Below, one piece after another: positions 36,523 through 46,638 of a DNA stretch of 64,000 nt (position 1 is its first letter; the number at the start of each line of letters is the position of its first letter). A program made the position numbers and the translations under genes. The DNA comes from Novosphingobium sp. GTDB taxonomy: Bacteria; Pseudomonadota; Alphaproteobacteria; Sphingomonadales; Sphingomonadaceae. The notes under the pieces were generated by a model. It was not told the origin of the DNA, did not search any database, and was given only the letters and a program-made list of their open reading frames with translations. The stretch spans positions 1-64,000 of the forward strand of contig NZ_JANXWG010000105.1 of the NCBI RefSeq assembly GCF_025351285.1, read 5' to 3'.

Positions 36523-37128
36523 ATGCGTTCAGTTCACCTTTCGGCAGTGGGAGCCTTGCTCCTCGCGATACCAACAGCGGTTTATGCCCAGGCTAACGAT
36601 CCCGCACAGGCACCAATTGCAGCGCTGGACCAAGGCCTTGTTGGTATCATGAAAGCCGGTAAATCCGCTGGCATGCGAGGGAGGTCGGCTGCAATCGCGC
36701 CGGTGGTCGATCGGGTTTACGATATCCCGCTGATGACCCGGCTGGCAGTCGGCGCACAGTGGACCTCGTTTGCTCCATCGGACCAGGCCGCACTCGTCAC
36801 CGCTCTGCGGCGCCTGACCATCGCGCAGTACGCGTCGAATTTCGATGGCTATGCCGGCCAGTCGTTTGCCGTTGATCCGCGCGTAGATGTACGGGGGACA
36901 GACCGCATGGTGCGAACCACCTTGAACGACCCTAAGGGCGAATCTGTGGCAATCGCCTATCGCTTGCGGCAGTCTGGCGGAACCTGGAAAATCATCGATG
37001 TGTTCTACAAGAACTCGATCAGCCAACTGGCAACCCGACGTGCTGATTTTGCGCGCATCGTTGCCAGCGGAGGTGCCAAAGCGCTAGTCTCGCATCTCAA
37101 TGGCTTGTCCGCGAAAGTCGGCGGTTGA
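36523..37128 (+). CDS. hpnM: HpnM/MlaC-like periplasmic lipid-transport protein
   Basis: The 201-residue protein has a signal peptide (MRSVHLSAVGALLLAIPTA, cleaved after VYA) and the fold signature of the toluene-tolerance Ttg2D/MlaC family (VVDRVYDIPLMTRLAVG, VIDVFYKNSISQLATRR). HpnM is the hopanoid-locus member. MlaC-type proteins carry lipids across the periplasm between inner- and outer-membrane complexes. GGAG eight bases upstream supports ATG 36523 over 36517. The next gene encodes MlaA, its likely outer-membrane partner. Which lipid it carries is not known; hopanoid or phospholipid is inferred. Confidence 0.85.
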   Translation: MRSVHLSAVGALLLAIPTAVYAQANDPAQAPIAALDQGLVGIMKAGKSAGMRGRSAAIAPVVDRVYDIPLMTRLAVGAQWTSFAPSDQAALVTALRRLTIAQYASNFDGYAGQSFAVDPRVDVRGTDRMVRTTLNDPKGESVAIAYRLRQSGGTWKIIDVFYKNSISQLATRRADFARIVASGGAKALVSHLNGLSAKVGG

Positions 37129-38201
37129 TCCTTCCGCCACTGGCGCCCGCACTCCTGTTGCTGGGTCAGGTAGGGCATGGTGCAGGCACCGTGCCCCCGG
37201 CGGGCCGTTCTGAAATTTATCTCCAGTCGCCCGACGAGGCCAGTGGACAGGTGAAGCCCATCCCCTCGGCCGAGCAAGCCGAAGCTATGCCCAGCCGGGA
37301 AGTGCCGGCTGCCGGAGATGAAATACCAGCAGCGCTGGTTGTGAAACCGGCGCTCGAATTGGAACGGCAGTCTGCTCCGAAGCGCGTTCCTCATGCACCG
37401 GGAGACCCGCTTGAAGGCTTCAATCGCAAGATGTTTGCAGTTCAGGATGGACTGGACCGTGCGATCATTAGGCCTGCTGCGATCGGCTACCGTCATGTTG
37501 TGCCCAAGCCGGTGCGGGGTGGACTGCGCCATTTCATCAGCAACCTGACCGAGCCGATAGTTTTCCTCAATTACCTGCTCCAGTTGAAACCGGGTAAGGC
37601 TGCGGAAACCCTGGTTCGGTTTACGGTGAATTCCACGATCGGTGTCGGAGGCGTGCTCGACGTTGCCAAACTGCCCTCCATCGGACTGCCGCACCGCCCG
37701 AACGGATTTGGCAACACCCTTGGATTTTACGCCATCAAGCCGGGCCCCTACCTGTTTCTGCCCTTGGTTGGCCCAACCAATCTGCGTGATTTTCTCGGTG
37801 GACAGGCTGATAACCTGACCATCCCGGTCCTTGCGGCGGGTAAGCCGTTCAACCAGCCGGCATATCTTGTCCCGAATGTGGTGATCGGTGGGCTGGATCA
37901 ACGCGAACAGAATGATGAGGACTTGCGCGCCTTATACGCGGGTGCGGTCGATCCTTACGCGTCGCTCCGTTCAGTCTATCTGCAAGACCGCAAGGCCGAA
38001 ATCGATGCGCTGCATCACCGTTCCGGCCAACAGAGCGTTGCTTCGCCGCTTTACGAGTCGTTGGAGGACCCCGAACACAACACGGTTTCGCCGGGGGCGG
38101 CCGCAAAGGTTTCTCCACCGACGGAGGCTGTCGCTCCTCCACAACAGACGCCCGCGACGCAAGATCCACTGGTCGATCCTACAGTACCGCCCAAGTCCTG
38201 A
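37125..38201 (+). CDS. mlaA: MlaA/VacJ-family outer-membrane lipid-transport protein
   Basis: The 358-residue protein contains the MlaA core from about residue 90 to 280: DPLEGFNRKMFAVQD, HVVPKPVRGGLRHFI, INEP-type FLNYLLQLKPGKA and RPNGFGNTLGFY. It starts at TTG 37125, overlapping the hpnM stop. MlaA is normally a lipoprotein, but this protein has no cysteine at all and so no lipobox. It has a long linker before the core and a Pro/Thr-rich tail of about 60 residues. It probably forms the outer-membrane end of the transport route with the MlaC-like neighbour. Confidence 0.88.
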   Translation: MILPPLAPALLLLGQVGHGAGTVPPAGRSEIYLQSPDEASGQVKPIPSAEQAEAMPSREVPAAGDEIPAALVVKPALELERQSAPKRVPHAPGDPLEGFNRKMFAVQDGLDRAIIRPAAIGYRHVVPKPVRGGLRHFISNLTEPIVFLNYLLQLKPGKAAETLVRFTVNSTIGVGGVLDVAKLPSIGLPHRPNGFGNTLGFYAIKPGPYLFLPLVGPTNLRDFLGGQADNLTIPVLAAGKPFNQPAYLVPNVVIGGLDQREQNDEDLRALYAGAVDPYASLRSVYLQDRKAEIDALHHRSGQQSVASPLYESLEDPEHNTVSPGAAAKVSPPTEAVAPPQQTPATQDPLVDPTVPPKS

Positions 38202-38255
38202 AGACCTGACTATCTCAGGCGGCCGTAAAATCCGCAAATCATGTAAGCTACAGGC

Positions 38256-38290
38256 AAAAAAAGAGGCTGGATTTCTCCAGCCTCTTTGAT
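38256..38290 (-). terminator. Rho-independent terminator for the OmpA gene
   Basis: A perfect ten-base stem (AGAGGCTGGA at 38262-38271 and its complement at 38276-38285) with a four-base loop is followed, on the minus strand, by seven U. On the plus strand it has only a short T run, so it may stop the mlaA transcript less well. It lies 25 bases after the OmpA stop. Confidence 0.88.
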
Positions 38291-38315
38291 TGATTCAACC
38301 GAAGGTTGAACCGTA

Positions 38316-39431
<1,116 letters not shown>

Positions 39432-39626
39432 TGTCGTTTCCCCTTTTTGCGAATTATGCCACGCAGTGGCGGCTATCTATCGGTTCCCAATTGCTTCTGC
39501 AAGCGGCCATGCTTCGGAACTGTTGCCGAGAAACCACGCACCACCGTTATGTGCGATCAAGCTGACATTCGAATGATCCCTCATGCCGTCCAAAATGCAT
39601 TGTAGGGAAATCGGTTCCCGTCAAGG

Positions 39627-40079
39627 CTAGGAAAGAATTCCGGCTGACTTCAAAGCCTCAATCAGTGAGGCTAGCGCTTGTCTGACTTGCACATCGACGG
39701 TTTGGCCGCCGGTCGGTGCAACCGGTGCGGCGGCAACGGTCCACCCGTAACGGTAAAGCCGGAACGCCGACAGGCTCAGGTCAAAGACCCGCATGCCGTC
39801 TTTTGGTGCAAAAAATCGCCAGCCGCTCTCGGTCCAGCCCGCCAGATTGTCGGTTTTCCCTGCAAAAGCTCCGGATGACGCCGCGCCAACGAGCCACATC
39901 GAGCCGACCGCAGGCGACGTCGGAGGGCTCGATATCACCCCTTCGATTGCACTGTCGATCAGGAAATCCGCACTTAAAAAGGTTTCATTGACCGTAACTT
40001 CTTTTTGCGTTTGACCGACGTAAAGTAGCGGAAACGCCAGGCGCGGCGTGGTGGACGGAAACGCGATCGGTAGGGTCAT
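39627..40079 (-). CDS. DUF2793-type protein at the end of the GTA cluster
   Basis: The 150-residue protein has the start LPIAFPSTTPRLAFPLLYVGQTQKEVTVNE cut here to its signature GQTQKE near residue 23, and the TDNLAGWTESGWRFFAPKDG block seen in DUF2793 proteins of GTA and phage tail regions. It is likely a fibre- or baseplate-associated protein that binds a receptor. It lies 27 bases after the large gp15-like gene on the same strand. The remaining 195 bases to the OmpA gene hold its promoter region and nothing coding. Confidence 0.8.
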   Translation of the reverse strand: MTLPIAFPSTTPRLAFPLLYVGQTQKEVTVNETFLSADFLIDSAIEGVISSPPTSPAVGSMWLVGAASSGAFAGKTDNLAGWTESGWRFFAPKDGMRVFDLSLSAFRLYRYGWTVAAAPVAPTGGQTVDVQVRQALASLIEALKSAGILS

Positions 40080-40106
40080 GTCCTGAAACTCCTGATTTTC
40101 GTGATT

Positions 40107-42296
40107 TTATTCCGGCATCTGGATCGCAAGCGGAAAGGACGCAGCGGCATTGCCCAACTGTGACACCCGGAAGATTGCACGCGGGGTGTTGCTTGCCAGA
40201 ATTGCTGCGATTTCGGAGCTGATTGTCAGGTCCGTTGTCCCGGCCATCCATCGCATGGGCGAAGATGCCGGATTGTCGACAAGCACTTCATAGCCCTCTG
40301 ATTGTTCGTTCAGCGGCGTCTCCACGCTGTCCGGCCAAGCAAAAGCGCCTCGCGCGCGCCGCACCCAGGATAACACGATCGAACCGTCTGCCATTCGCGT
40401 GGCTTTGCCGTGGACCGGTGTGAAGGGCCGCCTCGTGCTACCGGGTGCCGCGACTGAGGACGCTACGGGTTCGCGATCGCCCAGCCCGCTTGCGACGATA
40501 AGCACGTCGCGTGGGTCTCCGATCGACAACGGATTTAACGGTACAAGTGTATCGTCGACCAGGACAAACGGGTCGCCGGCTGCGTGACCCGCGACTGCCC
40601 ATTCACTCCCGCCTCTGCCGCGAAGCAGATCTGTCAGGACCACACGATCCGGCGCAGTCCACTCGACCGATCCGAACTGGATCAGTTCCTCGCCCACAAG
40701 CGCTCGGTTGGCACCTTGGCCAAGCCGCAAGAAATCAGCCGACCCGACTGCAAGGCCTTCTCCCGCCAGCACGATTTCCAGGCGATTCGCGCGATCGACG
40801 AAGTGCGGAGAGGCCGGTGCCAGGGCGTTCGCAGTTGTTCCCATGACTGCGCGCCGACGTCCCGTGCTGCCCAGCGGATCGAGTCCGCCGCCCGGATGTT
40901 CTGCAAAGAGTGCAGCGCCGGACCAACCGGACGATGTTGCTGAAGCCGCTGCATAAACCATTGGCAGATCGCCGGTGCCCGAACCGTCCCATGGAAGTTC
41001 GAGAGCGTTGAGGATCGTTGGCGTGGCAAGCGAATCGGGTTGGGCGTTGCTTCTTCCGGAGTCCGCGACGGGGGCATGGAGCGCGAAGCGAGGCTGTGCG
41101 CTCAGCTCAAGCAGAACGCCGTCAGCCTGCCATTCCCACTGGTCGATTCGCCAGAGCCCTTCGGCGATTGGCAGCCGCACGATCGAGCCGGGGCGAATCG
41201 ATGGGTCGATCTGGTTGGTCCGGTAGTGGATCGTGTCGCTCGGGCGGCTTAATCTGCGTCCGGCCGCTTCGGCCAGCAGGCGCGCGTCGTTTGCTGCCAG
41301 GGCTGCCGGCAATTCGATGACCGCCAGATTGCCCAGCGCGCTGCGGCCGATGCCTTGTTGCAGCCCGGGCTGGTAATCCCGGTCCACATCATAGTAGCGA
41401 ACGCCGCACTGTCTGGTGAGAGGGAGACTGTTCCGTTGCCGGCTCCAGCCTGTGGCCTTGACGGCATCGCTTCCGGGTCCGCCGGCGGCTGGTTCGGCCA
41501 AAACCGGCGAAAAGGCTTGTTGCAGATCGGCCGAACCGATCAACAGATCCTCGCCGCTGATCGCGCAAGCAATCGGATAGGCCTGGCCAAGGGTATCCAA
41601 CGTGTCGCCGACACTCCCCCGATCGAGGCTGTATCCGGCCACTTGCGCATCAAGTCCCGAGACAAGGGATGCGTGTGCAAGTTCAGCGGCAATGGCGCCG
41701 ATTGTCAGTGGCTGACTGTCTGCAAAAATTTCAAAAGTCAGCGATGGAATTCTGTTGCCGAAGTTGGCGAGCGCGAGATCTTCGAAAACCGCATAAGCGC
41801 TGTTGCGATAGGCCGGAGACCGCGTGATTCCCTCTGCCTGCGCCAGCAATGGATCCATTGCCTGATCGCCATGCCCGTCATGGATTCTGATTTGCCCGGC
41901 AACTTTAAGGTCGCCAGCGGCGCCGCGCAAAAGGTTGCCATCAGCCCAGATGCGACCGACCGAGACGATCGGCCTGCTGGCGAGCACGACGGCGAACGAA
42001 ACGGTGTAGGCATACGTTGTCACGGTGGGCTTGGCTTTGCCACCGCTCTGCTGGTTGTGCTCGACCAGATCGGTCGCCCAGATCACGGTTCCAGCCGTGC
42101 GCATACGCCCGAATTGGAGCGGAATTGGAGCGCCGTAGCTCGATGTCTGGACCGAAAGGTCCTGAAGGCGAGGCCCCCGAGCGCTTCCGCTACCGATGAC
42201 CGCATAATCGACCTGCCGGCCAACCAGCGCCCCGATGGCGCCACCAAGCGGGCCGCCGAGCGCGGTGCCGACTGCTGTTAGAACCAAGGTTGCCAT
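40107..42296 (-). CDS. GTA gp15-like tail baseplate/host-specificity protein
   Basis: The 729-residue protein matches the layout of the RcGTA gp15 type: an N-terminal glycine-rich start (MATLVLTAVGTALGGPLGG), a long phage-tail-protein region (about 50-400; AIPIQFGR-like IPLQFGRMRTAG, VWATDLVE-like IWATDLVE) and a C-terminal beta-rich region. ATG 42296 is chosen because the region before it overlaps the peptidase gene's end. It is likely the central megatron-like fibre of the particle. It is the last large gene of the cluster. Confidence 0.88.
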   Translation of the reverse strand: MATLVLTAVGTALGGPLGGAIGALVGRQVDYAVIGSGSARGPRLQDLSVQTSSYGAPIPLQFGRMRTAGTVIWATDLVEHNQQSGGKAKPTVTTYAYTVSFAVVLASRPIVSVGRIWADGNLLRGAAGDLKVAGQIRIHDGHGDQAMDPLLAQAEGITRSPAYRNSAYAVFEDLALANFGNRIPSLTFEIFADSQPLTIGAIAAELAHASLVSGLDAQVAGYSLDRGSVGDTLDTLGQAYPIACAISGEDLLIGSADLQQAFSPVLAEPAAGGPGSDAVKATGWSRQRNSLPLTRQCGVRYYDVDRDYQPGLQQGIGRSALGNLAVIELPAALAANDARLLAEAAGRRLSRPSDTIHYRTNQIDPSIRPGSIVRLPIAEGLWRIDQWEWQADGVLLELSAQPRFALHAPVADSGRSNAQPDSLATPTILNALELPWDGSGTGDLPMVYAAASATSSGWSGAALFAEHPGGGLDPLGSTGRRRAVMGTTANALAPASPHFVDRANRLEIVLAGEGLAVGSADFLRLGQGANRALVGEELIQFGSVEWTAPDRVVLTDLLRGRGGSEWAVAGHAAGDPFVLVDDTLVPLNPLSIGDPRDVLIVASGLGDREPVASSVAAPGSTRRPFTPVHGKATRMADGSIVLSWVRRARGAFAWPDSVETPLNEQSEGYEVLVDNPASSPMRWMAGTTDLTISSEIAAILASNTPRAIFRVSQLGNAAASFPLAIQMPE

Positions 42297-42303
42297 GATT
42301 TTG

Positions 42304-42699
42304 TCAATTCCTCTCAGCGGACAACCGCCAGCGCATGACGATCGGCCAGGCCAGCGGATCGGGCATGAACACCACACGCCCCAGTCCTGCGTGCGCGTGG
42401 ACCGCTCCTCCGGGAACTGCGATCAGTAAGTGACATTGCAGCGAATGGACTTGTGCGAGCCAGATATCGCCGCGCTCGTCGACTTCGACCAACCCGCTCG
42501 TCGCGGCAAATCCGAGCAATGGCTTTACCGTCAGCGCGCGCACCGAATACCCTTGCGGAGCGACCGGATGGTAGCCGGCTTGCTTCATCGCCGCGGCCAC
42601 CAATCCCACGCAATCGAGACCCGTCGCCGGAATGCGACCATGAAGCCTGAACGGCACGCCAATCAAATCCATCGCGGCCTGCGCAAGCGCCGCGTTCAT
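42304..42699 (-). CDS. GTA gp14-like NlpC/P60 peptidase
   Basis: The 131-residue protein has the catalytic cysteine in GLDCVGLVAAA (Cys30) and a histidine in the HAHAGLGRVV region, the NlpC/P60 pattern. In the RcGTA tail this protein is a cell-wall hydrolase that helps the particle breach the recipient's peptidoglycan. Its ATG overlaps the stop of the gp13-like gene by four bases. Confidence 0.88.
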   Translation of the reverse strand: MNAALAQAAMDLIGVPFRLHGRIPATGLDCVGLVAAAMKQAGYHPVAPQGYSVRALTVKPLLGFAATSGLVEVDERGDIWLAQVHSLQCHLLIAVPGGAVHAHAGLGRVVFMPDPLAWPIVMRWRLSAERN

Positions 42700-43517
42700 C
42701 CTTGCGGCGCCGGGTAGCTGGTCAGAAAATCGTTGCCGGGCACAAATGGCTCACCCTGAAAGTTGATGGCGTTGGCGAATCGATCACCACAAGTTCTCAG
42801 AGTGTGATCACAGCCCTCGCGCAGCCGCACGCGGGTGCCAGGCGTGAGCGACATAGCCGTGGGGTGATCAAGGACGAGCAAACTGCCATCGACTTGCTCG
42901 ATCCGTCGGGTCAGGCCGCACTCGGGGCCGTCCAGCCAGCGCAGAGTGCCGTAAGCCAGATTGGCCAGTGGGATCGAAGTGCTGATGCGGACTCCCGCCC
43001 CTTCGCCATCAATCGCCACGAGTTCGCCTTCATGGCTGTAACGCGCCGCCGAAAGCGTGCAGCCAGCCCCGCAGAATTTCGCCCGGCATGTCGGCGATGT
43101 CCGCGGTACGATATCGGCCTTGAGCGAATGTTTGAGCGAGAGCAGGTCTGCCGAAAACCCCGCGCCCTCGCTTGCGACAGCGCCGATCGTGCCGGCGTAA
43201 AGCGTGGTGTGCTCGCCGCTTTGCCAATCGACCAGGCCGACAAGGACGCGTGCGGCATCGAAACGCCCGGCGATCAGGTCCGCGTCGCGGATCGAATCGT
43301 GGCTGAGCGCGCCGGTGATTTCCGCGCTGTCTGAATCGAGCGCCGATGTCAGCCGAATGGCCGAAGGCACCATGCCCGGTGCGGTGCGGTATGTGATGCC
43401 CCCGAACGCGACGTTGCGATCGTGGCTGGTGAAGCCAAGGGCCACACCGTCCACCCGCTCGATCCGCCACCAGGTGGCAACGGTTTCAAGCTCGGTTGAA
43501 AACCAGATCCTGGTCAT
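42696..43517 (-). CDS. GTA gp13-like DUF2163 hub protein
   Basis: The 273-residue protein has the DUF2163/phage_BR0599 layout: an N-terminal beta domain (ERVDGVALGFTSHDRNV) and a C-terminal part with cysteines in CRAKFCGAGC and, nearer the end, CDHTLRTCGDRF. In RcGTA this hub protein is described as holding an iron-sulphur cluster, and these cysteines would be the ligands here. It precedes the NlpC-like gene. Confidence 0.88.
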   Translation of the reverse strand: MTRIWFSTELETVATWWRIERVDGVALGFTSHDRNVAFGGITYRTAPGMVPSAIRLTSALDSDSAEITGALSHDSIRDADLIAGRFDAARVLVGLVDWQSGEHTTLYAGTIGAVASEGAGFSADLLSLKHSLKADIVPRTSPTCRAKFCGAGCTLSAARYSHEGELVAIDGEGAGVRISTSIPLANLAYGTLRWLDGPECGLTRRIEQVDGSLLVLDHPTAMSLTPGTRVRLREGCDHTLRTCGDRFANAINFQGEPFVPGNDFLTSYPAPQG

Positions 43518-43520
43518 GGC

Positions 43521-45857
43521 TCAATCAGCCTCGCGGAGTTCGATCAGCGGAACGCTGGGAGCTTCGCCCGCGGCGAACACCGCGCCGGAAATGTCGAGCG
43601 AGTCTTGTGCAAAGCGGACGGGAACGTCGAACAGGAAGCCTGCCGCAACGATCGCGCGTGCCGCCGGCGCGGTGGAAAGGACGATTTCTCCGAGTGGCTC
43701 GACGGTGAAGGCAGTTGTCTCGACGCCGTTCACGCTCAACCGCACGCTATCTGCGCGAGGCCGGGTAATGCGCCGGCGCTGGGCATCGGCGCCCCCGCCA
43801 TAAAGTTTGACGAGTTCGAACCGCGCCTTTTGGCCGTCCCCGATGCCGATCGCCTGATCCTGGGGGCCGGGCGTCCCGATCATCGCATTGGAGCTGAAAT
43901 CGGCAGGGTCACGCAGCCGGAAGCCCCTGGCTTGTCCGCGTCGGGCTCGGAAAAAGGCAATCAGTTCGCCCAATTCGGCTTCGGACCGCACCCCCGGGCC
44001 GACATCGAACTTGAGCCGAGCGTCGCTCCACAAGCTGTTACGGCGTTCGTATCCCGAAGCGGTGATCGTGACAGTCGTTGAGAATTCGGGCGAAACGGTC
44101 GCCGAACGGCCCAGCGCAATCGGGAATATCTCGTCGTCGAAGGGTTGCATTGTCGCCTCGCTGGATGATTCGGGCAGGCGCGTAAAACCGTCGCGCGAAA
44201 CCTGGGGGAGTGCCCAGATGAAAACCTCGGCAATCGCCGACGCCTGGGCATCGCTGGCCGCTTCATCGATGCGCAGCCAGTGCGGTTCGGCCATCGCGGC
44301 ATCGGCAACGTAGCCCGAAAGGTAATGCTGCTGTGACAGCGCATAGCCAAGGCGCTGGTCCATAATGGCGCGACCCGCAGTGCGCAGCGCGTCGGCACCG
44401 GCCGTCACCCAATCGTATTCCTCGATCTGCAACACATCGAACGCCGGCGCGGCCCAGGCCAAGGGCAGGTTGGCGCGCCGCGCTTCGGGCGTGGCGGGAT
44501 CGAGCACTGTCGGCAAAAACGCCAGAAGCAGCGCCTCCGAACCGGCCGAACCCGCCTGTTCGCGTATGGCCGCCACGATGCCGGATGTTGCCGCGGCAAG
44601 AACAACGCCCGCCTGATCGAGCAGCGCAGTCTGTCCAGCGGACAAGCTCGTCGACATATCGGTGATGACGGCTGGGCCACCTCCGAAAGCAGCCCTCGCA
44701 GCCGCATCGTAAAGGCATATCCGGTGATCGGGCAGGACCCACCACCAGGGCTCGCCAATCTGCACGCGAACCGGCAAGCCCGCAGCCGTTTGCAGATCGA
44801 CCAACTGCCGCGCCACCTGTTGCAACCAGTCCATCGCGGCCAGATGCGCCGGTGACAGCAGCACGGAGGGCGGAGTGTAGCCCGTAAGCGCCGGATCGCC
44901 ATTGGCCGCTCGCTGCTGCCATTCGGCTGGGCAGTGCTGGGCCAGCAGCTCGAACGATTGCGATAGAATCACACTGTAGCCCAAGGCTCGCGCGCTTGCG
45001 CAAAACGCCTCGTGCCAAGCCAGTGCCGCCGCGTTCATCGCCGGAAGCGCGGGATCGACCAGGAACTGCCCGCCGCTCGGCGACAGCGGGAAGAAGTGGC
45101 TCATCCCGATGTAGTGGATCACGCTGCCGCGATACCCCAGCCCGCGGATCGAGCGCAGCAATCGGGCGGGTGTCTGGTTGTACGAATCGTCATAGCCGGT
45201 CGCGATCCCCAGACCGTGCGGCGGGATCATGATGTCACCCACCGCCAGCATCGGCTTGTGGCCCTGGCAGGAAATGACCGAAAGCTCGACCCAGCCGGTT
45301 TGCTCGCTCGCAATCGGCGTGGCGTCGCCCGGCGCGTAGCCTGGAGGTGCCAGCGACATGAACATGCGGTCGATATCACCGGGCTGGACGGGATCAGCAT
45401 CACCGGGAAGCGAAAATCCTCCCTTCAACGCCGAAAACGGCAGCGCTATCTGGGCGTCGGTCGGTGTGCCGGTGGCGTAGTTCCACAGCCGCACGTACCA
45501 CGTGCGGGGCAGCCCGGCGGCGTCGCGCCCCTCGATCGTCAGCGTTGGGCCATTGACCGCGTCAAGCGCGACAACCCCCGCCGACTGCCATCGGAATGCC
45601 AGCGTAAGCCGCGAATAGTCGCGCGATGTCTCGTACGCGAGCAGAGGGTGGTCCCAACGGTCGACGCTCTCCCAGATCAGGCCAATCAGATCATCGGCCT
45701 TGCGGAACACCGCATCGACCCGCAGCGCGTCGGGCGCAGTGGTCGTCACGCAAGCCACAGCCGGGCGCGGAAAGTCGACCGTCCAGAATCGCGGATCGAA
45801 GCGCTGGATCGTGTCGGTCTGCTGCACCGTACGTTTGCGGGCGAGCCAGAATGTCAT
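43521..45857 (-). CDS. GTA distal tail protein (DUF2460) fused to a large N-terminal sheath/TIM-like region
   Basis: The 778-residue protein ends with a DUF2460 region (about residues 570-775: FDDEIFPIALGRSATVSPEF, LGELIAFFRARRGQARGFRL), the RcGTA gp12 part. In front of it stand about 560 residues that start with a beta-rich domain and continue into a TIM-barrel-like region (YDDSYNQTPARLLRSIRGLG, IGEPWWWVLPDHRICL, LQIEEYDWV). The order resembles a non-contractile tail sheath protein of sphingomonad phages and GTAs that I recall. The gp12 of Rhodobacter is only about 210 residues, so this is a fusion. It may bind or cut sugars, but no catalytic pair was proven. Confidence 0.82.
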   Translation of the reverse strand: MTFWLARKRTVQQTDTIQRFDPRFWTVDFPRPAVACVTTTAPDALRVDAVFRKADDLIGLIWESVDRWDHPLLAYETSRDYSRLTLAFRWQSAGVVALDAVNGPTLTIEGRDAAGLPRTWYVRLWNYATGTPTDAQIALPFSALKGGFSLPGDADPVQPGDIDRMFMSLAPPGYAPGDATPIASEQTGWVELSVISCQGHKPMLAVGDIMIPPHGLGIATGYDDSYNQTPARLLRSIRGLGYRGSVIHYIGMSHFFPLSPSGGQFLVDPALPAMNAAALAWHEAFCASARALGYSVILSQSFELLAQHCPAEWQQRAANGDPALTGYTPPSVLLSPAHLAAMDWLQQVARQLVDLQTAAGLPVRVQIGEPWWWVLPDHRICLYDAAARAAFGGGPAVITDMSTSLSAGQTALLDQAGVVLAAATSGIVAAIREQAGSAGSEALLLAFLPTVLDPATPEARRANLPLAWAAPAFDVLQIEEYDWVTAGADALRTAGRAIMDQRLGYALSQQHYLSGYVADAAMAEPHWLRIDEAASDAQASAIAEVFIWALPQVSRDGFTRLPESSSEATMQPFDDEIFPIALGRSATVSPEFSTTVTITASGYERRNSLWSDARLKFDVGPGVRSEAELGELIAFFRARRGQARGFRLRDPADFSSNAMIGTPGPQDQAIGIGDGQKARFELVKLYGGGADAQRRRITRPRADSVRLSVNGVETTAFTVEPLGEIVLSTAPAARAIVAAGFLFDVPVRFAQDSLDISGAVFAAGEAPSVPLIELREAD

Positions 45858-45869
45858 TATCCGGTCCTC

Positions 45870-46454
45870 TCAATAATCGGCGAGAGCGCGGCGGACCGAT
45901 TGCGCGATCTGACGGCTCGATCGCGCCAGGCTTTCGGGTGCAGAGGCACCGGCCGGCGCCATCACCTTGATCGACACGTTAACGTTGCGCGTCGAACCGC
46001 CGCCGGCGGGCACGACTTGCCCGGCCGAGGTCGGCACGAACAGCTCGGGCCCGTTTTCGCCGACGACGAAGCCTCGGCCGGGCGAGACCGGCCCACCGGT
46101 GGCGCGGCCGGGCAACCCGAACAGCGAACTGACAGCGCCGACAAGCCCGAGCAGACTCCCGCCACCGCCGGACCCGCCGCCACCGCCCAGCCCGAACGAG
46201 CCGAGCCCCGATCGCACCGCCTGCCCGGTAATGTCGTTGATGACGCTCAGCGCGGTCGATCGCAGATCGCCGAAGCCCAATGTGCCGCGCTTGATTGCGC
46301 TGACCAGCCCGGTCTCGAGCGTCGATCCGGCCTTGGAAAAACCCCCGACCACGATCGAATCGAAGCTGCTGCGCAATTGCTGGATATCGGTGGCGAAGCC
46401 CTGCGTGTTGGCCCGCACGTCGACCACCAGCGAATTGAGGTCATTTGTCACCAT
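45870..46454 (-). CDS. GTA tail tape measure protein (gp11-like)
   Basis: The 194-residue protein has the short tape-measure layout of GTAs: a helical N-terminus (LNSLVVDVRANTQGFATDIQ), a glycine-rich middle and a C-terminal block with GPELFVPTSAGQV and a final SRQIAQSVRRAL. A short tape measure predicts a short tail. It overlaps the preceding small gene by 14 bases. Confidence 0.85.
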   Translation of the reverse strand: MVTNDLNSLVVDVRANTQGFATDIQQLRSSFDSIVVGGFSKAGSTLETGLVSAIKRGTLGFGDLRSTALSVINDITGQAVRSGLGSFGLGGGGGSGGGGSLLGLVGAVSSLFGLPGRATGGPVSPGRGFVVGENGPELFVPTSAGQVVPAGGGSTRNVNVSIKVMAPAGASAPESLARSSRQIAQSVRRALADY

Positions 46455-46638
46455 GTTGCTCCATCAGCGAATCGAGAGTGGCGCGGCTCATCGTCGCACC
46501 GGGATTGGGGGCTGCGGCGAGAAGGATTGTCGCCAGTTCCTCGGGGGTTGCCGCCCAGAACCGATCCGGGCTCCACCCGAGCATCAGCGCGACCTGGCCC
46601 GAAAGCCGCGCCGCCGCCTCGCCGAACAGCGCGCTCAT
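46441..46638 (-). CDS. Phage tail assembly chaperone (GTA gp10.1-like)
   Basis: The 65-residue protein reads MSALFGEAAARLSGQVALML then GWSPDRFWAATPEEL, the signature of the small GTA tail assembly chaperone (TIGR02216 type). It overlaps the upstream gene by four bases and the tape measure gene by 14. It probably helps to assemble the tail tube around the tape measure. Confidence 0.83.
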   Translation of the reverse strand: MSALFGEAAARLSGQVALMLGWSPDRFWAATPEELATILLAAAPNPGATMSRATLDSLMEQHGDK

